NCBI GenBank assembly: GCA_965243255.1
Contig: CBDEUH010000004.1
Location: 1,488,001-1,552,000 of the forward strand
DNA: 64,000 nt
Direction of reading: 5' to 3'
Origin: Bin87 sp965243255
GTDB taxonomy: Bacteria > Chloroflexota > Dehalococcoidia > Lucifugimonadales > UBA3495
Numbering within the stretch: position 1 is the stretch's first letter; every line of letters begins with the position of its first letter. The notes beneath the pieces are model-generated. The model was not told the DNA's origin. It saw only the letters and a list, made by a program, of their open reading frames with translations, and made no database searches. A program made the position numbers and the translations under genes. Below, one piece after another: positions 8,734 to 17,007 of this stretch.

Positions 8734-9702
8734 ATGAAAGGCATCCGAGCCTACGAAGTCGGCGGGCCAGACGTCCTGAAATACGAGGATATGCCCGAAC
8801 CGCTTGCCGGCCCCGGCGAAGCGGTGGTGTCCATCCGCAACATCGGCGTGAACTACACTGACGTGTCCAGCCGGAAGGGGACCAACCCGCCGGCGGCGTT
8901 TCCCTGGACGCCGGGGCGGGAAGCGTCGGGCGTGGTCACCGCCGTGGGGGACGGGGTAACCGAGGTGGCCGTGGGGGACCGGGTGGCCTACGCCATGCAC
9001 ACGGGCTCCTACGCCGAGGAGCAGGCGGTCCCGGCGTGGCTGCTGGTTCGCATCCCGGACGACATGGACTTTGAGACCGGCGCGGCGACCCTGCTCCAGT
9101 GCATGACGGCCCACTTCCTGGTGCATGACATCATCCCGCTGCAGGCCGGACAGCGGGCGCTGGTCCACGCCGGCGCCGGTGGGATGGGTCTGCTGCTGAT
9201 ACAGATGCTCAAGCGCCGCGGGCTGCACGTGTACACCACGGTGTCCACCGACGAGAAGGCGGCGCTGGCGCGCGATGCCGGGGCCGACGACGTCATCTTG
9301 TACACGCAGCAGGACTTTGAGGAGGAAATCCGGCGGATGACGGACGGCGAGGGCGTGAAAATCATTTACGATGCCGTGGGGGCGACGACCTTTGAGAACG
9401 GGCTGCGCATCCTGGGGCGGCGCGGGTGCATGGCGCTGTACGGACAGGCCGGCGGCCCGGTGGGGATGGTGGACTCCGGGATGCTGCGGAACGGGTCGCT
9501 GTTCCTGACCCGGCCGACCCTGGGCGACTACACGGCGACGAGGCCCGAGCTGCTGCAACGCGCCCAAGAATGCCTGTCCTGGGTGCAGTCGGGCGAAGTA
9601 AAGCTGAACGTGAACCTGAACCTGCCGCTATCCGAGGCTGCGGAGGCGCACCGCCGGTTGGAGGGCCGGGAGACGACGGGGAAGATACTGTTGACGCCGT
9701 AG
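8734..9702 (+). CDS. Quinone oxidoreductase-like zinc-independent MDR dehydrogenase
   Basis: This 322-residue medium-chain dehydrogenase/reductase has an N-terminal GroES-like domain and a Rossmann domain with the NADPH motif HAGAGGMGLLLIQ (about residues 145-157). The zinc-binding cysteines of alcohol dehydrogenases are absent, and the pattern (GVNYTDVSSRKG, TPGREASGVV) is that of NADPH:quinone reductases (Qor). It is expected to reduce quinones or enones in the cytoplasm. It is co-transcribed with the MmgE/PrpD gene 4 bp upstream, so it may process an unsaturated product of that enzyme. The pathway is unknown. Confidence 0.87.
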   Translation: MKGIRAYEVGGPDVLKYEDMPEPLAGPGEAVVSIRNIGVNYTDVSSRKGTNPPAAFPWTPGREASGVVTAVGDGVTEVAVGDRVAYAMHTGSYAEEQAVPAWLLVRIPDDMDFETGAATLLQCMTAHFLVHDIIPLQAGQRALVHAGAGGMGLLLIQMLKRRGLHVYTTVSTDEKAALARDAGADDVILYTQQDFEEEIRRMTDGEGVKIIYDAVGATTFENGLRILGRRGCMALYGQAGGPVGMVDSGMLRNGSLFLTRPTLGDYTATRPELLQRAQECLSWVQSGEVKLNVNLNLPLSEAAEAHRRLEGRETTGKILLTP

Positions 9703-9750
9703 CGACACACCCAAACTCCGCCTTTAGTCACCGACCAGGATATTGCAGCG

Positions 9751-10632
9751 ATGCTAATACGCGTTCACACTGGCGACCTCGTTTCGCCAATCGAATCGCT
9801 GGAGACCTACCTGCGGGAGGGCGGTGTTTCCATCATTCAGGCTGCGTTTGAGCATACTTATTTCGTTGACCCTGAGGCGGTCAGGGCCAAGACGCCTTTT
9901 TTCCCAAACCGGGCCCGATACAGTCGTCGACACTACCCAGGGTTAGTCAAGGGGAAACGAACCGTATGGCCGGAGGATGGACGAGAAATTCGCTTGGACG
10001 ACAACCAGTACGCCCAGAATGCCTGGGTACAGTACACGGGGAGAAAGATAGAACGGCGCTCGGGATACGGCCTGCGCCACATCTGGGGGAATACTCACAA
10101 CCCTAATGCTTTCACGGCAGGCTGGAATTTCTGCTACATGCCCTTCTGGGCTGGCATGTTGACGGAAGAGCAGCACCAACATCGAGAACTGACTCAAGCT
10201 ATCCAACAAGCTTCGTGGGAACTTTACTTTCGAGATGATCCGGTCTGTCAGCCACCCGATTTCGTCAAGAGTCAAGGCAAGGATTTGGATACTATCCTGC
10301 ACGCGCAACCACTGCTGATTCTGGCCCGGGAAACACCGGCAATCTCAAGGAGCGCGCGACAAACTACGGGAAGGGGTGCAGCACTTGCCATTACCCTCGA
10401 TCCACCATCGCCAGATGCTTTCAAGGCTGCTTTGCTGCGCACGAGAAAAGCGTGGATTGAGATCACTTACCAAGACGGAAGCAAAAAGGTACGCCCTTGG
10501 AACGCTTACCGGATTTCATCCTCGTCCAATATCATCGGCAACCTAAGAAGCCGACCTGAATTTCGGGCTGACGCATGGCGACGCAATGGCATTGCCAGCG
10601 TGCAGGTGAGTATAGAGCGACCACAAGCCTAA
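9751..10632 (+). CDS. Unrecognised 293-residue protein in a lower-GC segment
   Basis: I do not recognise this family. The protein is soluble, rich in aromatic and basic residues (RHIWGNTHNPNAF, GWNFCYMPFWAGML), and has no signal peptide or membrane helix. His- and Asn-rich stretches are compatible with a nuclease or another enzyme, but no catalytic set can be named. By eye, base composition is clearly lower in GC than the flanking genes and codon use is less biased, which suggests more recent acquisition. It stands alone between qor and the trp leader, with its own ATG at 9751 and no obvious strong ribosome-binding site. Confidence 0.6.
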   Translation: MLIRVHTGDLVSPIESLETYLREGGVSIIQAAFEHTYFVDPEAVRAKTPFFPNRARYSRRHYPGLVKGKRTVWPEDGREIRLDDNQYAQNAWVQYTGRKIERRSGYGLRHIWGNTHNPNAFTAGWNFCYMPFWAGMLTEEQHQHRELTQAIQQASWELYFRDDPVCQPPDFVKSQGKDLDTILHAQPLLILARETPAISRSARQTTGRGAALAITLDPPSPDAFKAALLRTRKAWIEITYQDGSKKVRPWNAYRISSSSNIIGNLRSRPEFRADAWRRNGIASVQVSIERPQA

Positions 10633-10658
10633 TGGAGCCGAACTGCATCGTATGCGGA

Positions 10659-10687
10659 TTGACGCACCCGGCGCGCCACCATATACT
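10659..10687 (+). promoter_or_regulatory. Sigma70-type promoter of the trp leader
   Basis: TTGACG at 10659-10664 and TATACT at 10682-10687 are separated by exactly 17 bp, a near-consensus housekeeping promoter. Transcription should start at about 10694, just upstream of the T-box stem I, so leader and trpE share this promoter. Confidence 0.8.
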
Positions 10688-10693
10688 GAATTT

Positions 10694-10950
10694 GCAAAAA
10701 TCTGAATAGCCCAAAGGCTGTGAAGGGGAATAGTAGCCGCCCAGCGAGGCCCAGAGAGCCGGAGTAGCTGCGAACCGGCGCCAGGCGCAGGCGTTGAATG
10801 GGCCCCGGAGCTGCCCGCTGAACCGTCGGCGCTATGGCCGGCAGAGTAGGTGGGGACGCCTGGACTGCGTTAACGTCCGTACCAATACCAACCGCAAACG
10901 CAGGGTGGCATAGCGGCATCGCGCCCGTCCCTAACCGGGGGCGGGTTTTT
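10694..10950 (+). promoter_or_regulatory. T-box leader with tryptophan specifier, upstream of trpE
   Basis: The leader has the order of a T-box riboswitch. Stem I elements are seen as GAATAGTA (10728-10735), AGAGAGC (10753-10759) and a GAA-TGG sequence placing TGG, the Trp codon, at 10799-10801. The T-box bulge region AGGGTGGCA lies at 10902-10910 and is followed by a terminator. The bulge TGGC (10906-10909) would pair with a tRNA ending GCCA, and bacterial tRNA-Trp normally has discriminator G. Uncharged tRNA-Trp is therefore expected to stabilise an antiterminator (CCGC 10892-10895 with GCGG 10913-10916) and permit trpE transcription. The antiterminator departs from the usual ACCGCG form (TAGCG here). 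Confidence 0.88.
10924..10950 (+). terminator. Intrinsic terminator of the Trp T-box
   Basis: CCCGTCCC (10924-10931) pairs with the GGGGGCGGG run (10937-10945) to give an 8-bp stem with one G-U pair and a short loop. It is followed at once by five T residues (10946-10950). The trpE ATG lies 38 bp downstream, so the terminator sits in the leader and acts before the gene. Confidence 0.9.
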
Positions 10951-10987
10951 GCTTGCCTGTCATCCTCAACGCAACGTACTGAGAGAT

Positions 10988-12442
10988 ATGTACCAACCAA
11001 CGTTAGAAGAAGTCCGTGGGCTGGCCGGGCAGGGCAACCTCTGCCCGGTGTACCGCACCATCAACGCCGACCTGGAAACTCCCGTATCGGCCTACCTGAA
11101 AGTGGCACGTGAGCCGTACTCGTTCCTGCTGGAATCGGTGGCCGGGGGCGAGCGCATCGGGCGCTACAGTTTCATCGGCACCGAACCCTACCGCGTGTTC
11201 AGCACCGGCGCCGACCAGCCCTCAGGCTCCGTTGACCCGCTGACGCTGGTGCAGCAGGAAATGGACACGTTCAAACTGATTCCGGTTGATGGGCTGCCAC
11301 CCTTCCACGGCGGGGGCGTGGGCTACATCGCTTACGACGCGGTGCACTACTTCGAGCCGCGGGTGCCCATGCTGGACGCCGACCCCCAGGGGCTGCCGGA
11401 ATCGGTCTTCATGTTCACCGATACCATCCTGGTGTTCGATCACCTGCGGCACGACATCAAGGTGGTCAGCCACGTTCGGCTGGACACGGGCGACGTTGAA
11501 GAGGCCTACAATGCAGCCGTCGCCCAGATAGAACGGATGGTGGACCGACTGGCCAGGCCGTTACAAATGCGGGCCGAGCTGATGGACCCGCCCGGTATGC
11601 CGGGCGGCAGTGAAGCCGTCTCCAATTTTACCGTTGCGGAATACGAGGCGGTGATTGAGAAGTGCATCGAGTACATCTACGCCGGGGACATCATCCAGGT
11701 GGTGAACTCCCAGCGCTTCAGCCGGAAGACGGACGCCCATCCCTTCCAGGTGTACCGCGCTCTGCGGGGCAACAACCCGTCGCCCTATATGTACTACCTG
11801 GACCTCAACGGCTTCCAGATTGTAGGGGCTGCCATCGAGACCGTAGCCACGGTTCACGACGGCATTGTCAATACGCATCCCATCGCCGGGACCCGTCCCC
11901 GGGGCCAGACGGCGGCAGAGGACAACGCCCTGGAAGAGGAGCTGAAGGGCAGCGAAAAGCAGCAGGCCGAGCACATCATGCTGCTAGACCTGGGGCGCAA
12001 CGACATCGGCAGGGTCAGCGTCCCCGGTACCGTGCAGGTAACGCAGTACATGGAGGTTGAGCGGTTTTCCCACGTGATGCACCTGGTGTCCCACGTGGAG
12101 GGAGAGCTGCGACCCGATATGACCACCTACGACGCGCTGCGGGCCTGTTTCCCGGCCGGCACGGTGTCGGGCGCTCCGAAAATCCGGGCCATGGAAATCA
12201 TCGCCGAGGTTGAGCAGGAACGCCGGGGGCCCTACGGCGGCGCGGTGGCCTACTTCAGCTACAACGGGAACATGGACACCGCCCTGGTGCTGCGCACGGG
12301 CATCTTCAAGGACGGCGTGATGTACGTCCAGGCCGGGGGCGGCGTGGTCGCCGACAGCGTGGCCGAGGACGAATACATGGAAACCCGGCACAAGTCCGGC
12401 GCCATGATGCGGGCCATCGACACCGCCGAGGGCGTAGTTTAG
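10988..12442 (+). CDS. trpE: Anthranilate synthase component I
   Basis: The 484-residue chorismate-binding enzyme has the LLES element (SFLLESVAGGERIGRYSF, about residues 43-60) that forms the tryptophan feedback site, and the catalytic C-terminal block FPAGTVSGAPKIRAM. It converts chorismate to anthranilate with the TrpG amidotransferase encoded 450 bp downstream. The ATG at 10988 is chosen because a TTG at 10949 lies inside the T-box terminator. Expression is expected to be controlled both by the T-box and by Trp feedback. A VOC-family gene sits between trpE and trpG. Confidence 0.96.
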   Translation: MYQPTLEEVRGLAGQGNLCPVYRTINADLETPVSAYLKVAREPYSFLLESVAGGERIGRYSFIGTEPYRVFSTGADQPSGSVDPLTLVQQEMDTFKLIPVDGLPPFHGGGVGYIAYDAVHYFEPRVPMLDADPQGLPESVFMFTDTILVFDHLRHDIKVVSHVRLDTGDVEEAYNAAVAQIERMVDRLARPLQMRAELMDPPGMPGGSEAVSNFTVAEYEAVIEKCIEYIYAGDIIQVVNSQRFSRKTDAHPFQVYRALRGNNPSPYMYYLDLNGFQIVGAAIETVATVHDGIVNTHPIAGTRPRGQTAAEDNALEEELKGSEKQQAEHIMLLDLGRNDIGRVSVPGTVQVTQYMEVERFSHVMHLVSHVEGELRPDMTTYDALRACFPAGTVSGAPKIRAMEIIAEVEQERRGPYGGAVAYFSYNGNMDTALVLRTGIFKDGVMYVQAGGGVVADSVAEDEYMETRHKSGAMMRAIDTAEGVV

Positions 12443-12451
12443 GAGGGCAGA

Positions 12452-12892
12452 ATGCTCAAATCATTTTTCCACACCGGCTTCATCGTCAAGGACCTGGAGG
12501 CCGCCATCAACTTCTATTCCGACGTGCTGGGGCTCACCCTGACCATGCGCACGGAACGGACGGGTGAGTTCCCCACCACGCTGCTGGGGTATCCCGACAC
12601 ACACATCAGGGGCGCGTTCTTCGACATGGGCGACGGGCACCAGCTGGAGCTCATCCAGTACATCAACCCGGAGGGCGGCTACGCCGACTTCGACAAGAAC
12701 GACGTGCGGGCCGCGCACCTGGCCTTTTTCGTTGAGGACATCGACGCCTTCTACGAGAATACCCGCAACCGGGGCCTGTCCTATCCCACGCCGCCGGTGC
12801 CGATGTACGACGATAGCGGGAACCTGGTCCGCAAGGCGTCCTATTGCCAGGACCCGGATGGCAACTGGCTGGAGCTGGTGGAGCTGTACTGA
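12452..12892 (+). CDS. VOC (glyoxalase-like) family protein
   Basis: This 146-residue protein has two beta-alpha-beta-beta-beta modules of the vicinal-oxygen-chelate fold. The first has FFHTGFIVKDLEAAINFYSDVLGL with a metal-type His; the second ends in QDPDGNWLELVELY with the usual C-terminal Glu. Members include lactoylglutathione lyase and ring-cleaving dioxygenases, and the reaction here is not known. The gene lies in the trp operon: an AGGAGG-like site precedes its ATG, and its stop overlaps the trpG start (TGATG). It might handle a reactive intermediate or simply be carried along. Confidence 0.85.
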   Translation: MLKSFFHTGFIVKDLEAAINFYSDVLGLTLTMRTERTGEFPTTLLGYPDTHIRGAFFDMGDGHQLELIQYINPEGGYADFDKNDVRAAHLAFFVEDIDAFYENTRNRGLSYPTPPVPMYDDSGNLVRKASYCQDPDGNWLELVELY

Positions 12893-13482
12893 TGATTCTC
12901 CTCATTGACAACTACGACAGCTTCACATGGAACCTTTACCAGTACCTCTGCGAGCTGGGGGCCGAGGTGGAGGTAATCCGCAACGACAAGACCACCGTTG
13001 AGGACATTGAGGCGATGCAGCCCGAGGGCATCGTGGTGTCGCCGGGCCCCTGCTCGCCACGGGAGGCCGGCATATCCAACGACGTGATCCGGCACTTCGG
13101 GCCGAAGCTGCCCGTCCTGGGGGTCTGCCTGGGGCACCAGTGCATCGGGGACGCTTACGGGGCGACCGTGGACCGGGCCGGCGAAATCCGACACGGCAAG
13201 ACTTCTGCCATCCACCACGACGGCAAGGGTGTCTTTGAGGGGCTGCCCAATCCCTTCGAGGCCATCAGGTACCACAGCCTGGTCATCTACCCGGAGACCG
13301 TGCCGGACTTCCTAGAGGTAACCGCCTGGACCGACAACGGTTTGATCATGGGCGTCCGCCACAAGGAGTTGCCGGTGGAGGGCGTGCAGTTTCACCCCGA
13401 ATCCATCATGACCGCCGTGGGCCACGACCTGCTGCGCAACTACCTGCAGCAGGTGGAGGAGTTTCACGGCGGCGGTGGTTAA
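12892..13482 (+). CDS. trpG: Anthranilate synthase component II (glutamine amidotransferase)
   Basis: This 196-residue class I glutamine amidotransferase has NYDSFTWNL at the N-terminus, the nucleophile Cys in VLGVCLGHQ (about residues 76-84), and the His-Glu pair in GVQFHPESI. It supplies ammonia to TrpE. A dual role in p-aminobenzoate synthesis (PabA) is common for such proteins and cannot be excluded, and folE occurs elsewhere in the window. The ATG at 12892 overlaps the VOC stop. No further trp genes follow, so the rest of the pathway must be elsewhere. Confidence 0.94.
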   Translation: MILLIDNYDSFTWNLYQYLCELGAEVEVIRNDKTTVEDIEAMQPEGIVVSPGPCSPREAGISNDVIRHFGPKLPVLGVCLGHQCIGDAYGATVDRAGEIRHGKTSAIHHDGKGVFEGLPNPFEAIRYHSLVIYPETVPDFLEVTAWTDNGLIMGVRHKELPVEGVQFHPESIMTAVGHDLLRNYLQQVEEFHGGGG

Positions 13483-13563
13483 TCGAATCCGGCCAAGTCG
13501 GGCGCGTTACTGAAAAGTCCGCAAATTCGCCGCTGCCGGCTGGGTCGGGCCGGTTGCGGCCTC

Positions 13564-13572
13564 TGCTATATT
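13564..13572 (+). promoter_or_regulatory. Extended -10 promoter element before the lipoprotein gene
   Basis: TGC-TATATT fits an extended -10 element, with no clear -35 box. The same TGCTATATT sequence occurs at 32452-32460 and a close form, TGCTATAAT, at 33185-33193, each upstream of a gene. A start near 13579 would give a leader of about 30 bases that includes AAGGAGA (13593-13599). Confidence 0.55.
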
Positions 13573-13607
13573 CGGTGAATATTCAACAATCTCAAGGAGA
13601 TTCCCCA

Positions 13608-14159
13608 ATGCACAAACGCCACATCCTGCGCGCCCTGATTGTCGTTATCGCCTGTTCCGCCCTGCTGGCCGGCGCGCTGGCCTGCGGAAACAGCGACGAA
13701 GAGAAAGAGGACGAACTGGCTCGAGTCGAAGGCATCGCCACCAAGAACCTGGTAGAGCTGGAAGTGATTCAGGCTCGCTTGACGCAGATGGAAGAGGCGG
13801 ATGCCAACAAGGCCCTTTCCGACCGCGTTGCGGCCTTGGAAGCGGAAAACCAGAAACTGACGCACCGTATCGCGGTGCTGGAAGGGATAACCAGCATGGC
13901 CGGCGCGGGCATGGCCGCCCCGGCAATGACCGAGGCCGCTCCTTCGGGCCTGGGGGCCGCTTACGACGCCGCCTCCGAGGAGGACCGGATACTGGTCCGG
14001 GAATTCCTGGAGTGTTCCATGACAGCCAGCGGCGTGGACGCCACGACGATTGCCGCCATGCTACCTGAGTCGGAAAAGATGACCTGGCGGGATATTGAAG
14101 CCGGGGACTCGTCCATCGAACAAATCCAGATCTTGCGCAACGTGGTGTGTCCCAGGTAA
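13608..14159 (+). CDS. Small predicted lipoprotein with a coiled coil
   Basis: The product is 183 residues from the ATG at 13608, which lies 8 bases after AAGGAGA. A basic start (MHKRHILR) and hydrophobic core lead to ALLAGALAC, a slightly relaxed lipobox with the modified Cys at about residue 26. Residues about 33-90 are charged heptad-like sequence (LARVEGIATKNLVELEVIQ, VAALEAENQKLTHRI), consistent with a coiled coil. The C-terminal domain contains two further Cys (LECSM and VVCPR near the end) that might form a disulfide. No family is recognised. It is probably anchored on the outer face of the cytoplasmic membrane. Confidence 0.75.
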   Translation: MHKRHILRALIVVIACSALLAGALACGNSDEEKEDELARVEGIATKNLVELEVIQARLTQMEEADANKALSDRVAALEAENQKLTHRIAVLEGITSMAGAGMAAPAMTEAAPSGLGAAYDAASEEDRILVREFLECSMTASGVDATTIAAMLPESEKMTWRDIEAGDSSIEQIQILRNVVCPR

Positions 14160-14177
14160 CCGACGGGAGGCCCGACT

Positions 14178-15551
14178 ATGCCCACCATCGCCGAATACGT
14201 CGCCAACTACTCTGCCAACCTGCACTACCGGGACCTGCCCGCCGACACCGTGCATCTGCTCAAGCGGATGACGATTGACACCATCGGGTGCGCCATCGGG
14301 GGCTACACTTCGGAACCGGCGAAGATCGCCCGTGACCTGGCCGGGGACGTAACCGGGCATCGGCGGCCGGTAACCGTGATCGGCAACGGCCTGACCAGCA
14401 GCCCGGAGCTGGCCACCTTCGCCAACGGGGTGATGATTCGGTACCTGGACTTCAACGACGGGTACACCACGCTGGAATCCGGCCATCCCAGCGACAGCAT
14501 CGCCGCCACCCTGGCCGGGGCGGAACTGGCCGGCGCCGGCGGCCGGCGATTCATCGCCGCGACCGCGGTGGCCTACGAGGCCTTCTGCCGCTTCGGCGAC
14601 GCCTTCAACATCAGGGCGATGGGATTCGACCACGTTACCAACGGGGCCATCGCCAGCTCGGTGGGCGCGGCGAGGGCCATGGGTTTGTCCGTCGCCCAGA
14701 CCGAGCAGGCGTTGAGCCTGGGGGCCACTCCCAACGTGGCCCTGGGCCAAACCCGCGTGGGCGAGCTGTCGCACTGGAAGGGGTGCGCTTACGCCAACGC
14801 CAGCCGCAACGGGGTGTTCGCCGCTCTGCTGGCCCAGCGCGGCCTCACCGGCCCGACTCCAGTTTTCGAGGGGGAGCTGGGTTTCTTCTCGGCCGTTACC
14901 AAAGAACCCTACGAACTGGAACCCTTCGGCGGCGACCAGGGGCAGCCGTTCAAGGTCCACGAGTGCAACATCAAGCACTTCGCCCTGGGCCTGTACTCGC
15001 AGACCGTGGTTGAAGCCGCTCTCGTCGCCCGTCAGCAGGTGCCCGGCTTCAACGAGGCCAACGTTGCCGACGTGCACATCCGCACGCTGCAGAAGGCCAT
15101 CGACATCATGGCCGGCGACGAGGAAAAGTACCATCCCACCACCCGGGAAAGCGCCGACCACAGTATGCCCTACGCGACGGCCATTGCCCTGAAGCACAAC
15201 ACGCTGAACCAGAGCCACTTCTCGGACGAACACATCAACGACCCGGCCATCGCAACGCTAATCGGGCACACCCGCATTGAGGCGTCGGATGAAGCCGCCC
15301 GCCGGTTCCCGGACGCCATGCTGTGCAACCTGGACCTGCGGATGAACGACGGGCAAACCTACAGCGCCGAAGTAGGCCACTTCCGCGGCCACCACATGAA
15401 CCCGATGACTGACGCCGAGGTGGAGGACAAGTTCCGCGGCCTGTGCGAAGACCTGCTGACGCCGGAGCAGACCGAGGAACTGTTGGGTCGGCTCTGGCGC
15501 CTGGAAGAAGAGGACGATATCGGCGCGCTGCTGCGGCTGACGCGGATCTAG
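14178..15551 (+). CDS. MmgE/PrpD family protein (second copy)
   Basis: This 457-residue protein shares the MmgE/PrpD architecture with the gene at 7395: an all-helical first domain (LLKRMTIDTIGCAIGG, MIRYLDFNDGYT) and a second domain beginning about residue 270 (FKVHECNIKHFALGLYSQTV). The fuller length and the sequence AVAYEAFCRFGDAFN place it in a different subgroup from the first copy. The function is a dehydratase or decarboxylase-like reaction on a carboxylic acid, substrate unknown. GGGAGG precedes the ATG. It is 18 bp after the lipoprotein gene and converges with the next, minus-strand gene. Confidence 0.85.
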   Translation: MPTIAEYVANYSANLHYRDLPADTVHLLKRMTIDTIGCAIGGYTSEPAKIARDLAGDVTGHRRPVTVIGNGLTSSPELATFANGVMIRYLDFNDGYTTLESGHPSDSIAATLAGAELAGAGGRRFIAATAVAYEAFCRFGDAFNIRAMGFDHVTNGAIASSVGAARAMGLSVAQTEQALSLGATPNVALGQTRVGELSHWKGCAYANASRNGVFAALLAQRGLTGPTPVFEGELGFFSAVTKEPYELEPFGGDQGQPFKVHECNIKHFALGLYSQTVVEAALVARQQVPGFNEANVADVHIRTLQKAIDIMAGDEEKYHPTTRESADHSMPYATAIALKHNTLNQSHFSDEHINDPAIATLIGHTRIEASDEAARRFPDAMLCNLDLRMNDGQTYSAEVGHFRGHHMNPMTDAEVEDKFRGLCEDLLTPEQTEELLGRLWRLEEEDDIGALLRLTRI

Positions 15552-15552
15552 G

Positions 15553-15978
15553 TTACGCTCCGATGCGCGTACCGTCGGGGTACGTGTAACCTACGCGTTC
15601 GCTGTAGGCGCCGGCAGCCGGGAAGATCTGGCGGTACAACCCGCGGGCCCGCTGCTTGACCACCGCGCCGGCGGCGTCCTTGGTGGGCGTTGGCTTGGCG
15701 TTCTGGTCCTGGTAGAACTGGGACTGCAGGGGGCTGTCGTCTTCCATCTCCCAGATGCACAGGTAGCGCATGACGTTGTTGGCCTGCCCGTCGTCGGGGT
15801 CGAGCATGAACCGGCGGGCGCTGATGTAGCCGGGGATGGACATACGCTCCGGCAGGTGCTCTTCGTTGTACCACTTGTTGAAGACGGCGTCGTCGGCCTC
15901 GTCAACCTCCATCATCACCACCAACACGGTGGTACCCACCTGCTGCGTGCTGACCTTGCTGCCGTTGGTGCTGGTCAT
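15553..15978 (-). CDS. DUF4286/EthD-like dimeric alpha-beta barrel protein
   Basis: This 141-residue soluble protein has the pattern of small ferredoxin-like dimeric barrels: a first strand (TTVLVVMMEVDE), then FNKWYNEEHLPERMSIPGYI, whose WYxxEHLP-like segment is typical of EthD and DUF4286 proteins. Such proteins bind or degrade small hydrophobic molecules, but the ligand here is unknown. It lies 30 bp downstream of the NHL-propeller gene on the same strand, so the two may be co-expressed. An AGGAGG-type site is present before the ATG. Confidence 0.7.
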   Translation of the reverse strand: MTSTNGSKVSTQQVGTTVLVVMMEVDEADDAVFNKWYNEEHLPERMSIPGYISARRFMLDPDDGQANNVMRYLCIWEMEDDSPLQSQFYQDQNAKPTPTKDAAGAVVKQRARGLYRQIFPAAGAYSERVGYTYPDGTRIGA

Positions 15979-16008
15979 AAATCCTCCCGCCTGGAAATCT
16001 CGTCAGGC

Positions 16009-16995
16009 TCACAAGCGCCGGTAAATTTGCACTCGGTGTCGGTAGCAGTCGGCCACGAACACCAGGCCGTCGTCGCTGACGGCAACCGCCGTTGGACGGT
16101 AGAAGCGGCGCTTGAGTTCGATGTTCTGCGTCGCCAGGTTCAGTTTTTCCTCGATGTCCGGGTTGGCGTTCAGGAAGGTGCGAGCCCACCGGGACGTGCC
16201 GGAGTGTCCGATGAGGGTGTCGATCACCTTGCCGCCGGCGTCCAGCACCTGCACCCGGTCGTTCTGCCAGTCGCAGACGTAAATGCGTCCGTTGGCGTCC
16301 ACGGTCAGGCCGTTGGGACGGGCAAAGCCATCACCGCCATCCCGGCCGTCGAACTCGGTGATGTAGCCGCCGGCGGAATCAAATTTCTGGACCCGGTTGT
16401 TGCGCCAGTCGGCGACGTACACATCGCCGGCGGAGTCAACCGCCACGCCCCAGGGCATATTGAACTGGCCCGGGCCATCGCCGGCCTCGCCCCAGGTGGC
16501 GAGGAAGGTGCCGTCGGTGGCGAATCGCTGCATCCGGTTGTTGAGGGAATCGGTAACCAGCAGGGCGCCGTCGGGCGCAAAGGCCAGCCCAGACGGACGG
16601 TTGAGCTGGCCAGGGCCATCGCCCAACTCGCCCCAGCAGCGCAGGAACTCGCCCTCCAACGTGAACACGCTGATGCGGTGGATGTTCTCGTCGGAGAGGT
16701 AAAGGTTGCCGTCTGGGCCGAAGGCGATGGCGGTAATCCAGATGAACTGGCCCGGCGCTTCGCCCCAGCCGTTGAACTCGCCCACGTATTGACCGTCAAA
16801 GGTGCAGCGGGTGACGCGCACTCCCTCCTGCTGGTTGGGGTTGGCCCGGCTGGCAACGTGCAGCAGGCCGTCGGGTCCCAAGGCTACGGACACCGGGCCG
16901 CTGAATCCCGGGCCGCTGGCGGAGAGGAGGCCGATAACGTCGTGGTACTGGTGCTGCCCGGTGACGGACAGCGGGTGTTCAACAACGGTGGTCAT
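16009..16995 (-). CDS. NHL-repeat six-bladed beta-propeller protein
   Basis: The 328-residue protein has successive NHL-type repeats, seen as FAPDGALLVTDSLNNRMQRF, VDSAGDVYVADWRNNRVQKF and VDANGRIYVCDWQNDRVQVL, spaced by 45-55 residues and separated by GDGPGQ(F/L)xxPxG links. There is no signal peptide, so it is predicted to be cytoplasmic. SMP-30-like lactonase or pure binding functions are both possible, and no catalytic set is diagnostic. The gene begins 13 bp after the stop of the unknown gene at 17008 and precedes the EthD-like gene. Confidence 0.85.
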   Translation of the reverse strand: MTTVVEHPLSVTGQHQYHDVIGLLSASGPGFSGPVSVALGPDGLLHVASRANPNQQEGVRVTRCTFDGQYVGEFNGWGEAPGQFIWITAIAFGPDGNLYLSDENIHRISVFTLEGEFLRCWGELGDGPGQLNRPSGLAFAPDGALLVTDSLNNRMQRFATDGTFLATWGEAGDGPGQFNMPWGVAVDSAGDVYVADWRNNRVQKFDSAGGYITEFDGRDGGDGFARPNGLTVDANGRIYVCDWQNDRVQVLDAGGKVIDTLIGHSGTSRWARTFLNANPDIEEKLNLATQNIELKRRFYRPTAVAVSDDGLVFVADCYRHRVQIYRRL

Positions 16996-17007
16996 GATTG
17001 TAATTCC

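Noticed and set aside
10949..10987. Upstream TTG start for trpE
   Set aside because: It lies inside the T-run and terminator of the T-box leader; ATG 10988 is the normal TrpE start.
13483..13560. CCGGC...GCCGG hairpin after trpG as terminator
   Set aside because: The stem is only 5 bp and no T-run follows.
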